Source: Actinoplanes auranticolor
GTDB lineage: Bacteria; Actinomycetota; Actinomycetes; Mycobacteriales; Micromonosporaceae
Assembly (NCBI RefSeq): GCF_018332655.1
Contig: NZ_BOQL01000066.1
Span: 186,001-250,000 of the forward strand
Reading direction: 5' to 3'
DNA: 64,000 nt
In this document: positions 17,078 to 25,616 of the stretch, piece by piece
Layout: every line of letters begins with the position of its first letter
Position numbering within the stretch: the stretch's first letter is position 1
Program-made: the position numbers and the translations under genes
Notes under the pieces: generated by a model
Database searches by the model: none
Told to the model about the DNA's origin: nothing
What the model saw: only the letters and a program-made list of their open reading frames with translations

Positions 17078-18478
17078 TCAGGCCGAGGTGCCCGCGGGGA
17101 CGGCCGGCGGCGGAGTGGCCGGCGGCGGGGTCGCCGGCGCCGGCGGGTCGTCGTGCTCGTCGACCATCGTGGCCTCGTCGAACGCGTCCTCCCCGGCGAG
17201 CACGCGCGCTGCCCGGTCCCGGTCGAACTCGCTGGTCCAGGTGCCGATCAGCACGGTGGCCACCGCGTTGCCGGCGAAGTTGGTCAGCGCCCGGGCCTCG
17301 GACATGAACCGGTCGATGCCGACGATCAGGCCGACGCCGTCGAGCAGTTCCGGGCGGTGGCTCTGCAGGCCACCGGCCAGCGTGGCCAGGCCCGCGCCGG
17401 TGACGCCGGCCGCGCCCTTGGAGGCGATGATCATGAAGACCAGCAGGGAGATCTGCTCGCTCACCGACAGCGGGTCGCCGACCGCCTGGGCGACGAACAG
17501 CGAGGCCATGGTGAGGTAGATGGCCGTGCCGTCCAGGTTGAAGGAGTACCCGGTCGGCACGGTGATGCCGACGACCGGCTTGCTGACGCCCATGTGCTCC
17601 ATCTTGGCGATCAGCCGCGGCAGGGCCGACTCCGACGACGAGGTCGAGACGATGAGCAGGAACTCCCGGCCGAGGTAGCGCAGCAGCTTGAGGATGTTGA
17701 TCCGGGCGACCAGCCAGAGCAGGGCACCGAGGATCAGGAAGACGAAGATCGCGCAGGTGGCGTAGAAACCCAGCATGATCTGCGCCAGGCTCTTGAGGGC
17801 GTCGACGCCGGTGGCACCGACCACCGCCGCGATGGCGCCGAACGCGCCGATCGGGGCCAGCCACATGATCATGGCGAGGATCTTGAAGACCAGCCGCTGC
17901 AGCACCGAGACGGCGCGCAGCACCGGCTCGCCGCGCGAGCCCAGCGACTGCAGCGCGAAGCCGACCAGCAGGGCCACCAGCAGTGTCTGCAGGACCTCGC
18001 CCTCGGTCAGCGCCGAGAACAGCGAGGTCGGGATGATGCCGAGGATGAAGTCCGCGGTGCCCTCGCTCTGGGTGTCACCCACCGCCTTCTGCCCGGCCTC
18101 GGCCACCGAGGCGTCCAGGTTCAGGCCGGCGCCCGGGTGGATCAGGTTGCCGACGACCAGGCCGATGGCCAGGGCGACCGTGGACATGGTCAGGAAGTAG
18201 CCGAGCGCCAGCCCGCCGACCTTGCCCACCTTCGCGGCCTGGCGGACGGAACCGACACCCAGCACGATCGTGCAGAAGATGACCGGGCTGATCATCATCT
18301 TGATGAGGTCGACGAAGCCGGTGCCGATCGGGCGCAGTTCGACCGCGAAGTCGGGCACGAGGAAACCGACGGCGATGCCGAGGATGACGGCGACGATCAC
18401 CGCCAGATACAAGTAGTGGGTGCGGTCCCGCTTCGCCACCGGAGTCGGGGCGGGCGGGGCGGGGCTCTGGCTCTCCAT
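17078..18478 (-). CDS. dctA: dicarboxylate/amino acid:cation symporter (DctA/GltP type)
   Basis: 466 aa membrane protein. It shows the DAACS hallmarks: the serine-rich re-entrant loop STSSSESALPRLI, the cation/substrate motif GYSFNLDGTAIYL in a transmembrane helix, and the second re-entrant loop ASKGAAGVTGAGLATLAGGL. The first ~20 residues are Pro-rich and cytoplasmic and the tail is Asp/Pro-rich. Such carriers import C4-dicarboxylates or glutamate with protons or sodium. It is divergent from a CitA/DcuS-type sensor kinase, the usual regulator of dicarboxylate uptake, across a 97-bp promoter region. Confidence 0.92.
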   Translation of the reverse strand: MESQSPAPPAPTPVAKRDRTHYLYLAVIVAVILGIAVGFLVPDFAVELRPIGTGFVDLIKMMISPVIFCTIVLGVGSVRQAAKVGKVGGLALGYFLTMSTVALAIGLVVGNLIHPGAGLNLDASVAEAGQKAVGDTQSEGTADFILGIIPTSLFSALTEGEVLQTLLVALLVGFALQSLGSRGEPVLRAVSVLQRLVFKILAMIMWLAPIGAFGAIAAVVGATGVDALKSLAQIMLGFYATCAIFVFLILGALLWLVARINILKLLRYLGREFLLIVSTSSSESALPRLIAKMEHMGVSKPVVGITVPTGYSFNLDGTAIYLTMASLFVAQAVGDPLSVSEQISLLVFMIIASKGAAGVTGAGLATLAGGLQSHRPELLDGVGLIVGIDRFMSEARALTNFAGNAVATVLIGTWTSEFDRDRAARVLAGEDAFDEATMVDEHDDPPAPATPPPATPPPAVPAGTSA

Positions 18479-18575
18479 GCCGGAGACTGTGTCCTGGGTC
18501 TCACCCCTGGGGCACCATTGCGTTCATTCTGTTCACCGCTGCAAAAACGCGCCGACGACGACTGGAAACACGCCG

Positions 18576-20150
18576 ATGAGACAGCGCTGGAGTATCGCGG
18601 GTCAGCTGTTCGCGTTGCAGGTGCTGGTCGTCAGCCTGCTCGTGGCCGGCGGCACCACCGGCGCCGTGCTGCTGGCCCGCAGCGACGCGCACGACGCCGC
18701 GGTGGAGGAGGTCAGCGCGGTCGCGGAGGCCATCGCCCGCTCCCCCATGGTGGCCGACGCCCTGCGCTCGCCGGACCCGAGTGCCCTGCTGCAGCCGTAC
18801 GCGGAAGCCACCCGGGCCGCCACCGGGACCGACTTCGTCGTGGTGATGGCCACCGACCGCACCCGGTACACCCACCGCAACCCCGCGCTGATCGGGCAGA
18901 AGTTCGCCGGCTCGGTGGCCGGCGCGCTGGCCGGCGGCACCGTGGTGGAGCAGTACCGCGGCAGTCTCGGCGAGTCGGTGCGCACCGTGGTGCCGGTGCG
19001 GGCCCCCGACGGCACGGTCATGGGCCTGGTGTCGGTCGGTATCACCACCGAGGCGATCAACCGTAAGCTGCTGGGTCAGGCGCCCACGGTCGCGCTGGCC
19101 ACGGTGGCCGCGCTGCTGCTGGCTGCGGCCGGGGCATGGCTGCTCAGCCGGCGGCTGCGCCGGCAGACGCACGGCCTCGGCCCGGCCGAGATGACCCGGA
19201 TGTACGAGTACTACGACGCGGTGCTGCACGCCGTACGGGAGGGTCTGGTGGTGGTCGACCGGGACGGCCGGGTGGCGCTGATCAACGACGAGGGCCGCCG
19301 GTTGCTCGGCATCGGTGACGACGCGCGCACCGACCGCCGGGTCGACGAGCTGGAGCTGCCGGCCGAGGCCGCGGCCCTGCTGACCTCGCGCCGGACCACG
19401 GTGGACGAGCCGGTGCCGGCCGGCGACCGGGTGCTGGTGGCCAGCCAGCGCGAGACCCGGTTCGAGGGCCGCACGCTGGGCACCGTGCTGACCCTGCGCG
19501 ACCACACCGAGCTGCGCGCGCTGACCGGCGAGCTGGACTCGGTGCGCGGGCTCACCGAGGCGCTGCAGTCGCAGGCCCACGAGGCCGCCAACCGCCTGCA
19601 CACCGTGCTGACCCTGGTCGAGCTCGGCCGCACCGACGAGGCGATCCGGCTGGCCACCGACGAGTTGGCGCTGGCCCAGCAGCTCACCGACCAGGTGGTC
19701 GGCGCGCTCACCGAGCCGGCCCTGGCGGCGCTGCTGCTGGGCAAGTCGGCCCAGGCCAGCGAGCGCGGGGTGGAGCTGACCGTGGACGAGGCGTCGCGGC
19801 TGGAGGGCGAGCCGCTGCCCAGCCGGGACCTGCTCACCGTGGTCGGCAACCTGGTGGACAACGCCCTGGAGGCGGTCGCGGCCGCGCCGCCGCCGCGCCG
19901 GGTGCGGGTGCTGGTGCGCGAGCAGGACGCCGCGGTGCTGGTCCGGGTCACCGACACCGGTCCGGGCATGTCCGCCGACCAGGCCGCGGCGGCGTTCCGC
20001 CGCGGCTGGACCACCAAGGACGGGCCGGGTCACGGGGTCGGGCTCGCCCTGGTCCGCCAGGTCGCCGAGCGGTACGGCGGCAGCTACGACGTCACCCCGG
20101 CGACCGGTGGCGGCGCGGTGCTGACCGTCCGGCTGCCGGTGCCGGCATGA
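18576..20150 (+). CDS. CitA/DcuS-type sensor histidine kinase
   Basis: 524 aa from ATG 18576. Architecture: TM1 (about residues 10-32), extracytoplasmic PAS-like sensor (32-175) with the family-typical THRNPALIGQKFAGS, TM2 (175-200), cytoplasmic PAS (VVVDRDGRVALINDEGRRLL), a histidine region HEAANRLHTVLTLVELG as in DcuS/CitA, and an ATPase domain with NLVDNALEAV and DTGPGMS. It should sense a di- or tricarboxylate outside the cell. Its stop overlaps the response-regulator start (ATGA), and the DctA-type symporter is divergent. Confidence 0.92.
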   Translation: MRQRWSIAGQLFALQVLVVSLLVAGGTTGAVLLARSDAHDAAVEEVSAVAEAIARSPMVADALRSPDPSALLQPYAEATRAATGTDFVVVMATDRTRYTHRNPALIGQKFAGSVAGALAGGTVVEQYRGSLGESVRTVVPVRAPDGTVMGLVSVGITTEAINRKLLGQAPTVALATVAALLLAAAGAWLLSRRLRRQTHGLGPAEMTRMYEYYDAVLHAVREGLVVVDRDGRVALINDEGRRLLGIGDDARTDRRVDELELPAEAAALLTSRRTTVDEPVPAGDRVLVASQRETRFEGRTLGTVLTLRDHTELRALTGELDSVRGLTEALQSQAHEAANRLHTVLTLVELGRTDEAIRLATDELALAQQLTDQVVGALTEPALAALLLGKSAQASERGVELTVDEASRLEGEPLPSRDLLTVVGNLVDNALEAVAAAPPPRRVRVLVREQDAAVLVRVTDTGPGMSADQAAAAFRRGWTTKDGPGHGVGLALVRQVAERYGGSYDVTPATGGGAVLTVRLPVPA

Positions 20151-20830
20151 CCGCGATCCGGGTGCTGGTGGTCGACGACGAGCCGTTGATCGCCGACGCG
20201 CACCGGGCGTACACCGAGCGGATCGAGGGTTTCGAGGTCGTCGCCGTCGCGCACTCCGCCCGGGACGCGATGGCCGCGCTGCGGGCCGGCCCGGTCGACC
20301 TGGTGCTGCTGGATCTGAACCTGCCGGACAAGCACGGCCTGGAGATCGCCCGCGCGTTGCGGGCGGCCGGCAGCGGCACGGACGTGTTGGCGGTGACCTC
20401 GGCCCGGGACATCGCGATGGTCCGCGCCGCCGTGGCCCTCGGCGTGACGCACTACCTGCTCAAGCCGTTCACCTTCGCGGCGTTCCGCGACAAGCTCGAC
20501 GGCTACGCGCGCTACCGCAGCCAGCTTCGCGACACCGGTGAGGTCGCGGCCCAGCACGAGATCGACCGGGTGCTGGCCACGCTGCGCGGCGTCCCGCAGG
20601 ACTCGCTGCCCAAGGGCCTGGACGCCCGTACCCTCGATCTGGTCCTGGCCGCGCTGCGGGCGGTGACCGGCCCCGCCGGGCTGTCCGCCGCGGAGGTCGC
20701 CGGCAGCATCGGGGCGTCCCGGGTCACCGCGCGCCGCTACCTGGAGCATCTGGCCGACGCCGGCCGGGTCGTCCGCAGCTCCCGCTACGGCGGGCCCGGC
20801 CGGCCGGAGGTCGAATACCGGCCGGCCTGA
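20147..20830 (+). CDS. CitB/DcuR-type response regulator
   Basis: 227 aa. The receiver domain (VLVVDDEPLIADAHRAY, phospho-Asp in LVLLDLNLPDKHGLE, Lys in HYLLKPF) is followed by a helical linker and a C-terminal helix-turn-helix (SAAEVAGSIGASRVTARRYL) as in CitB/DcuR/MalR regulators. It forms one translationally coupled unit with the sensor kinase and most likely activates the divergent symporter gene in response to external carboxylates. It is convergent with the PBP gene, separated by only 9 bp. Confidence 0.92.
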   Translation: MTAIRVLVVDDEPLIADAHRAYTERIEGFEVVAVAHSARDAMAALRAGPVDLVLLDLNLPDKHGLEIARALRAAGSGTDVLAVTSARDIAMVRAAVALGVTHYLLKPFTFAAFRDKLDGYARYRSQLRDTGEVAAQHEIDRVLATLRGVPQDSLPKGLDARTLDLVLAALRAVTGPAGLSAAEVAGSIGASRVTARRYLEHLADAGRVVRSSRYGGPGRPEVEYRPA

Positions 20831-20839
20831 GCATGCTCG

Positions 20840-22999
20840 CTAGCCGGGCTTCTTGAATTCCTCTTCCGGCTTGCCCTCCATGTAGTCGGCCACGGTCCGG
20901 TAGACCGCCGGGTTGACGATGCCGTGCGACATCCGGTCGGTGTGCCCGGCCCAGTCCGGGTTGACCAGGTAACCGGCCACCACGAGCTGCTGGGTGCCGA
21001 CCACCAGGGCGGCGGTCTTGTCGTCGTCGGTGGTGCCGGTCTTGCCGAAGACCGGGTGGCCGACCACCCGGCGGGCGTTGGCCTCGGTGGCGCCGCCGCA
21101 GTTGCCCAGCTGCGCGCGGTCGCCGACCGGGCAGCGGGCCGCGTCCAGCGCCTTGCGGGCCACGTCCTTGCTGGTCGCCCGGTTGCACTTGGGCTGGCCG
21201 ATGTCGCTCTTCTTGCCGTCCTGGGTGTAGATCTGCTGGATCGGGGTGGGCGCGCAGTACATGCCGTCACCGGCCAGCGTCGCGTACGCGTTCGCGATGT
21301 CCAGCGGCGTGGACGCCGTCACGCCCAGGGTGAAGGCACCCCACTGGTTCGCGGCTTCCTCGTTGTCGGCCATCTGCGCGTCCTGCTGGGCCCGGAACTT
21401 GACCCCGAACCGCTTGGCCACGTCGACCACGTTCTCCGCGCCGACCTTCTCCTGCAGCGGCACGAAGTACGTGTTCACCGAGCGGCCGAAGCCGGTGTAC
21501 ATGTTGAACGGGCCGACCTCGCCCTTGGAGGCGTTGCCGGGGCAGTAGAAGTGCGTGCCCGGGCAGGCCGCGTCGGAGCTCGGGTCGATGATGTACCCGG
21601 ACTTGTACCGCTCCTGGGCGTTGATCGTGAAGCTCGGCTCGAGCCCGCTCTCCAGCGCCGCCACCATGGTGAACATCTTGAACACCGAGCCGGCCTGGTA
21701 GCCGGTGATGTCCCCGCCGCCGGTGATGATCGGGTTGGTGGTGTTCGGGTACGTGCCGCGGATCCCCTGGGCGGCCTTGCGCGGGTCGGAGGAGAGCTTG
21801 TTCTGCGGGTCCGTCGTGCTGTCCAGCTTGTACTTGCGGTTCGCCGCGAGCGTGCGCACCCGGCCGGAGCCGGGCTCGACGCCGGCCAGCAGCAGCGCGT
21901 TGCGGCTGGTGTCCTTGATCAGCTCGGTGATCTCCTTGCGGGCCGCGCTCTGCGCCTTGACGTCCAGCGACGTGACGATCCGGTAGCCGCCGGTCTTGAG
22001 CTGGCGTTCCCGGTCGTACGTGGTCTTGCCGAACGCCTCCTGGCTCAGCCACCAGCGGTAGAAGTAGTCGCAGAAGAAGCCCCAGTTGTTCTTCGCGACC
22101 GACACGCAGCCGTTGCCGGGCCGGTTGGTGGTGCGGCCGAGCTTGGCCGCCTTGGCCTTGGTCGCCTCGTCGGGCTTCAGGAAACCCAGGTCCCGCATGT
22201 TGTCGATGATGTAGTTGCGCCGGTCCAGCGCCTGCGGGTAGCCGCTGGCGGTGGTCGGGTCGAACGAGGTGGGCGCCTTGACCATGCCGGCCAGCAGGGC
22301 CGCCTCCGGGACCGTGAGGTCCTTGGGCTTCTTGCGGAAGTACACCTGGCTGCCGGCGTAGACGCCGTAGGCACCGTTGCCGAACGGGGCGATGTTCAGG
22401 TAGCGCTCGAGGATCTCCTGCTTGTTGAGCTCCTTCTCGAGCTGCAGGGCGTACTTCATCTCGGAGAGCTTGCGCTCCGGCGTGTCCTTGGTGGCGTCGA
22501 CGGCCTCCTGCGGGGTCTTCGCCGAGTACGCCAGGGTCATCCGGACGAGCTGCATCGTCAGCGTCGACGCGCCCTGCTTGTCGCCGCCCTGCTTGTTGTT
22601 GACGAAGGCCCGGGCGACACCTTTGAGGTCGACACCGTTGTGCTTGTAGAACTGGTGGTCCTCGGCGGCCACGATCGCGTTCTGCATGTTGACCGAGATG
22701 TCCTTGAGCGGGACGTCACTGCGGAACTCGTCGAACATGACCGCCAGCTGGGTCTTGTTGTCGGCGGCGAAGACTCGCGTCACCTGCGGCGCCGTCTGCT
22801 GCTCGAGCTGACTGGGCAACTGCGCGAACGTCTCCGACCCGGCCTTGGCCGCCAGCCCTGACATGGCGACGGCGGGGAACGAGGCTGCGGCGACCACCAC
22901 GCCCGCCAGCAACCCGCAGATCAGCAGTGATCCGGCGCTGGCGAACTTGTTGCGGTCGCGGGGAGGCGTAGGGGAAGTCACTCGAACCAGGTTAGTCAT
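20840..22999 (-). CDS. class A penicillin-binding protein (bifunctional transglycosylase/transpeptidase)
   Basis: 719 aa from ATG 22999. A short cytoplasmic start and one TM helix (residues about 22-48) precede the GT51 glycosyltransferase domain with its catalytic Glu in AAEDHQFYKHNGVD (E113). The transpeptidase domain carries SVFK (nucleophile S438, K441), SVN (507-509) and KTGTT (653-657). All three are intact, so it should polymerise and cross-link peptidoglycan outside the membrane. Several Cys residues in the transpeptidase part (about 479, 486, 582, 605, 623, 634) may form disulfides. The end is charged (KPEEEFKKPG). Upstream on the same strand is a lipoprotein hydrolase gene. Confidence 0.95.
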   Translation of the reverse strand: MTNLVRVTSPTPPRDRNKFASAGSLLICGLLAGVVVAAASFPAVAMSGLAAKAGSETFAQLPSQLEQQTAPQVTRVFAADNKTQLAVMFDEFRSDVPLKDISVNMQNAIVAAEDHQFYKHNGVDLKGVARAFVNNKQGGDKQGASTLTMQLVRMTLAYSAKTPQEAVDATKDTPERKLSEMKYALQLEKELNKQEILERYLNIAPFGNGAYGVYAGSQVYFRKKPKDLTVPEAALLAGMVKAPTSFDPTTASGYPQALDRRNYIIDNMRDLGFLKPDEATKAKAAKLGRTTNRPGNGCVSVAKNNWGFFCDYFYRWWLSQEAFGKTTYDRERQLKTGGYRIVTSLDVKAQSAARKEITELIKDTSRNALLLAGVEPGSGRVRTLAANRKYKLDSTTDPQNKLSSDPRKAAQGIRGTYPNTTNPIITGGGDITGYQAGSVFKMFTMVAALESGLEPSFTINAQERYKSGYIIDPSSDAACPGTHFYCPGNASKGEVGPFNMYTGFGRSVNTYFVPLQEKVGAENVVDVAKRFGVKFRAQQDAQMADNEEAANQWGAFTLGVTASTPLDIANAYATLAGDGMYCAPTPIQQIYTQDGKKSDIGQPKCNRATSKDVARKALDAARCPVGDRAQLGNCGGATEANARRVVGHPVFGKTGTTDDDKTAALVVGTQQLVVAGYLVNPDWAGHTDRMSHGIVNPAVYRTVADYMEGKPEEEFKKPG

Positions 23000-23018
23000 G
23001 AAGATCCAAGGCTGCCTC

Positions 23019-24050
23019 TCAGAGGTCGGTCTCGAGAGTGGCCACGTCACCGGTCCGTGCGGCCGCCGGGATGCGGCCGCGGGCGGCGGTGTCGCCGTAC
23101 AGTGCCCAGCGCAGGAACTCCGTCGAGGTCACGGTGGTCGCCTCGAAATCGTCCGCCTGGGTGACGTGCCCGCCGTCGGTGATCGACAGCATCGCGCGTG
23201 ACCAGGGAACCGCCGCGAACACCGCGTGCCCGGCCCGGTAGGTCACGGTGTTGTCCTTGCGGCCGTGCACGAAGAGCATCGCGGCGGACGGGCCGGTGAA
23301 GGGCGTCCCCTGGAAGTCGGTGCCGGCCAGCACGACGCCCGCCTTGAGACGCTCGTCACGATGGGCGCTGAACAACCCGACCGTGGTGATTCCCCCGCCG
23401 GAGTGACCGGCGGCGCCGAGGCGGTCGCGGTCGATGATCGCGCCGAGCGGGTCGGCCAGGGCGAGCAGCGCGTCCAGCACCGCCGACGCGTCCTGCGGCT
23501 GGTTGACGATGTCCGGGGCGTAGAAGTCGGCGGCGCCGTACGAGGTGCGCGGGTAGGTCGGGCCGGCCACCACGAAACCGGCCTGGGCCCAGCGGGTGAG
23601 CATCGGGGCGTAGTCGCCGGGCTGCGCGGTCAGGCCGTGGCTGAACAGCACCAGCGGGAAGCGGCCCGGGGCGGCCGGCGCGTCGTCGACCGGGTCGGGA
23701 CTGGGTCGCGCCTCCCCGGTGGCCGGATACCACACCGTGGTCGGCAACGGCCGGTCCGCGCCGCGGGAGAACTCCAGCACCCGCTTGCCGACCGCGAAGG
23801 CGCCGGCCGGGGCGGTGCCCGGCGCCGGGACGTACGGCGCCGTGACGTTCTGCGGCGCCAGCGACGACGCGGTCGTGGAGGCGAGGATGGGAGCCGCCGA
23901 CACGGAGGCTGACGCCGACGCTGAGGGTGAGGCTGTGGCACTGGCGGAGGCCGCGCCCGGCCCACCGGTGCCGGTCGGCGACGAGCACGCCGTCAAGGCG
24001 CCGGCGCCGGCGGTGGCGGCCAGTCCGGCCAGCATGGTCCGTCTACGCAT
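23019..24050 (-). CDS. Tat/lipobox alpha/beta hydrolase (PAF-acetylhydrolase-like)
   Basis: 343 aa from ATG 24050 (an ATG three codons earlier is also possible). MRRRTMLAGLAATAGAGALTAC combines a twin-arginine motif with a lipobox ending at Cys, so it is probably a lipoprotein exported folded. A Ser/Ala/Pro linker follows. The hydrolase core has LFSHGLTAQPGDY, the nucleophile elbow GHSGGG and FVHGRKDNTVTY, which fits secreted dienelactone hydrolase/PAF-acetylhydrolase-type esterases. The substrate is unknown. It lies 19 bp upstream of the PBP gene on the same strand. Confidence 0.82.
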   Translation of the reverse strand: MRRRTMLAGLAATAGAGALTACSSPTGTGGPGAASASATASPSASASASVSAAPILASTTASSLAPQNVTAPYVPAPGTAPAGAFAVGKRVLEFSRGADRPLPTTVWYPATGEARPSPDPVDDAPAAPGRFPLVLFSHGLTAQPGDYAPMLTRWAQAGFVVAGPTYPRTSYGAADFYAPDIVNQPQDASAVLDALLALADPLGAIIDRDRLGAAGHSGGGITTVGLFSAHRDERLKAGVVLAGTDFQGTPFTGPSAAMLFVHGRKDNTVTYRAGHAVFAAVPWSRAMLSITDGGHVTQADDFEATTVTSTEFLRWALYGDTAARGRIPAAARTGDVATLETDL

Positions 24051-24137
24051 GGTCACCATCTTGCGACATGAACCTGTGCTGACCTTGAGAATCGTCCGAG
24101 CTGTAGATCACACTCCGTACGGGATTAGGCTGCGATC

Positions 24138-24920
24138 ATGACCTCCAGGCCGGTAAGGATCGGGCTGCAGCTCCAGCCCCAGCACATGGACTACGCCACC
24201 ATCCGCCGCACGGCGGCCGAGGCCGAGGAGCTCGGCGTCGACGTGCTGTTCAACTGGGACCACTTCTATCCGCTCACCGGTGAGCCCGAGGGCCTGCACT
24301 TCGAGTGCTGGACCATGCTCGCCGCCTGGGCCGAGGCGACCTCCCGGGTCGAGATCGGCGCCCTCGTCACCTGCAACAGCTACCGCAATCCGGAACTGCT
24401 CGCCGACATGGCCCGTACCGTCGACCACATCAGCGACGGCCGGCTCATCCTCGGGATCGGCTCCGGCTGGTTCGCCAAGGACTACCAGGAGTACGGGTAC
24501 GAGTTCGGCACCGCCGGTGGCCGGCTCGACGACCTGGCCGGGGCGCTGCCGCGGATCGAGTCGCGCTGGGGCGAGCTCAACCCGCCGCCGACCCGCAAGA
24601 TCCCGGTGCTGATCGGCGGCGGCGGCGAGAAGAAGACGCTCAAGCTGGTCGCCCGGCATGCCGACATCTGGCACAGCTTCGGCGACGCCGAGACCATCGA
24701 GCGCAAGCTCGAGGTACTGCGCGGGCACTGTGCGGACGTGGGCCGCGACCCCGCGGAGATCGAGGTGTCGGCCGGCACGCCCAAGGGCGAGCCCTCGGCG
24801 GGCGGGCCCGAGCTGCGGGAGAAGGGCGTCTCGCTGTTCACCATCGGCGTCGGCGGGCCGACGCCGGACCTGGGCCCGCTCCGGCAGTGGCTGGCCTGGC
24901 GCGACGAGCAGAACGCCTGA
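24138..24920 (+). CDS. LLM-class F420-dependent oxidoreductase
   Basis: 260 aa. It is a luciferase-like monooxygenase fold with the blocks VLFNWDHFYPL, RVEIGALVTCNSYRNPELLA, ISDGRLILGIGSGWFAKDYQEYG and KIPVLIGGGGEKKTLKLVARHADIW, typical of the F420-dependent group common in actinobacteria. These enzymes use reduced F420 to reduce small molecules or cofactors. No neighbour indicates the substrate. The gene stands alone and is convergent with the NarL-type regulator. Confidence 0.88.
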   Translation: MTSRPVRIGLQLQPQHMDYATIRRTAAEAEELGVDVLFNWDHFYPLTGEPEGLHFECWTMLAAWAEATSRVEIGALVTCNSYRNPELLADMARTVDHISDGRLILGIGSGWFAKDYQEYGYEFGTAGGRLDDLAGALPRIESRWGELNPPPTRKIPVLIGGGGEKKTLKLVARHADIWHSFGDAETIERKLEVLRGHCADVGRDPAEIEVSAGTPKGEPSAGGPELREKGVSLFTIGVGGPTPDLGPLRQWLAWRDEQNA

Positions 24921-24929
24921 GCCCGGCGG

Positions 24930-24947
24930 CCGGGCCCGCGGGCCCGG
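24930..24947. terminator. bidirectional terminator-like hairpin
   Basis: CCGGGCCC / GGGCCCGG inverted repeat in the 36-bp gap between the two convergent genes ending at 24920 and 24957. There is no T-run, as is common in GC-rich actinobacteria. Confidence 0.5.
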
Positions 24948-24956
24948 CAGTCCCGC

Positions 24957-25616
24957 TCAGGAGGCGCGCTCGCGGCCGTCCAGGTACCGCAACACGGCGG
25001 CGACCCGGCGGTCCGAGCGGTCGTCGGGCGCCATGTCGAGCTTGTTGAAGATGCTGCGGATGTGCTTGTGCACGGCGCCCTCGCTGACGAACAGCCGCTC
25101 GGCGATCGCCAGGTTGCCCAGCCCCTCGGCCATCAGCGCCAGCACGTCGCGCTCGCGCGGGCTGAGCCGGTCCAGCCGGGAGTCCGGGCGGGACCGGGCG
25201 AACAGCTGCGCCACCACTTCCGGGTCGACGGCCGTGCCGCCCCCGGCCACCCGGTGCAGCGCCTCCAGGAACTCCTCGACCCGGCCCACCCGCTCCTTGA
25301 GCAGGTAGCCCAGGCCCCGGGCACCGCCGGCCAGCAGCTCGGTGGCGAACATCTGCTCGACGTACGCGGACAGCACCAGCACCGCCAGGCCGGGCCGGCG
25401 GCGCCGGGCCTCGACCGCCGCCACGATCCCCTCGTCGGAGTGCGTCGGCGGCATCCGCACGTCGACGATGGCCACGTCCGGAGCGTGCTCGTCGACGGCC
25501 GCCAGGAAGGCGTCCGGGGTGCCCGCGGTGGCCACCACGTCCAGCGACTCGGCGCGCAGCAGCAACGCCAGCCCCTCCCGCAACAGGGCATCGTCCTCGG
25601 CGATCACAATCCGCAC
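24957..25616 (-). CDS. NarL/FixJ-family response regulator
   Basis: 219 aa from GTG 25616. The receiver domain (VRIVIAEDDALLREGLALLL, phospho-Asp in VAIVDVRMPPTHSDEG) is followed by a LuxR-type helix-turn-helix (LSPRERDVLALMAEGLGN and LFVSEGAVHKHIRSIFNKL). The start lies inside the 3' end of the histidine kinase gene (13-bp overlap), so the two are translationally coupled. Targets are not visible, but a small membrane-protein gene is divergent from the kinase. Confidence 0.93.
   Translation of the reverse strand: MRIVIAEDDALLREGLALLLRAESLDVVATAGTPDAFLAAVDEHAPDVAIVDVRMPPTHSDEGIVAAVEARRRRPGLAVLVLSAYVEQMFATELLAGGARGLGYLLKERVGRVEEFLEALHRVAGGGTAVDPEVVAQLFARSRPDSRLDRLSPRERDVLALMAEGLGNLAIAERLFVSEGAVHKHIRSIFNKLDMAPDDRSDRRVAAVLRYLDGRERAS

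Noticed and set aside
23000..23050. N-terminal extension of the PBP gene from an ATG at 23050.
   Set aside because: It would add a non-conserved segment ahead of the usual cytoplasmic tail and nearly reach the adjacent hydrolase gene end.
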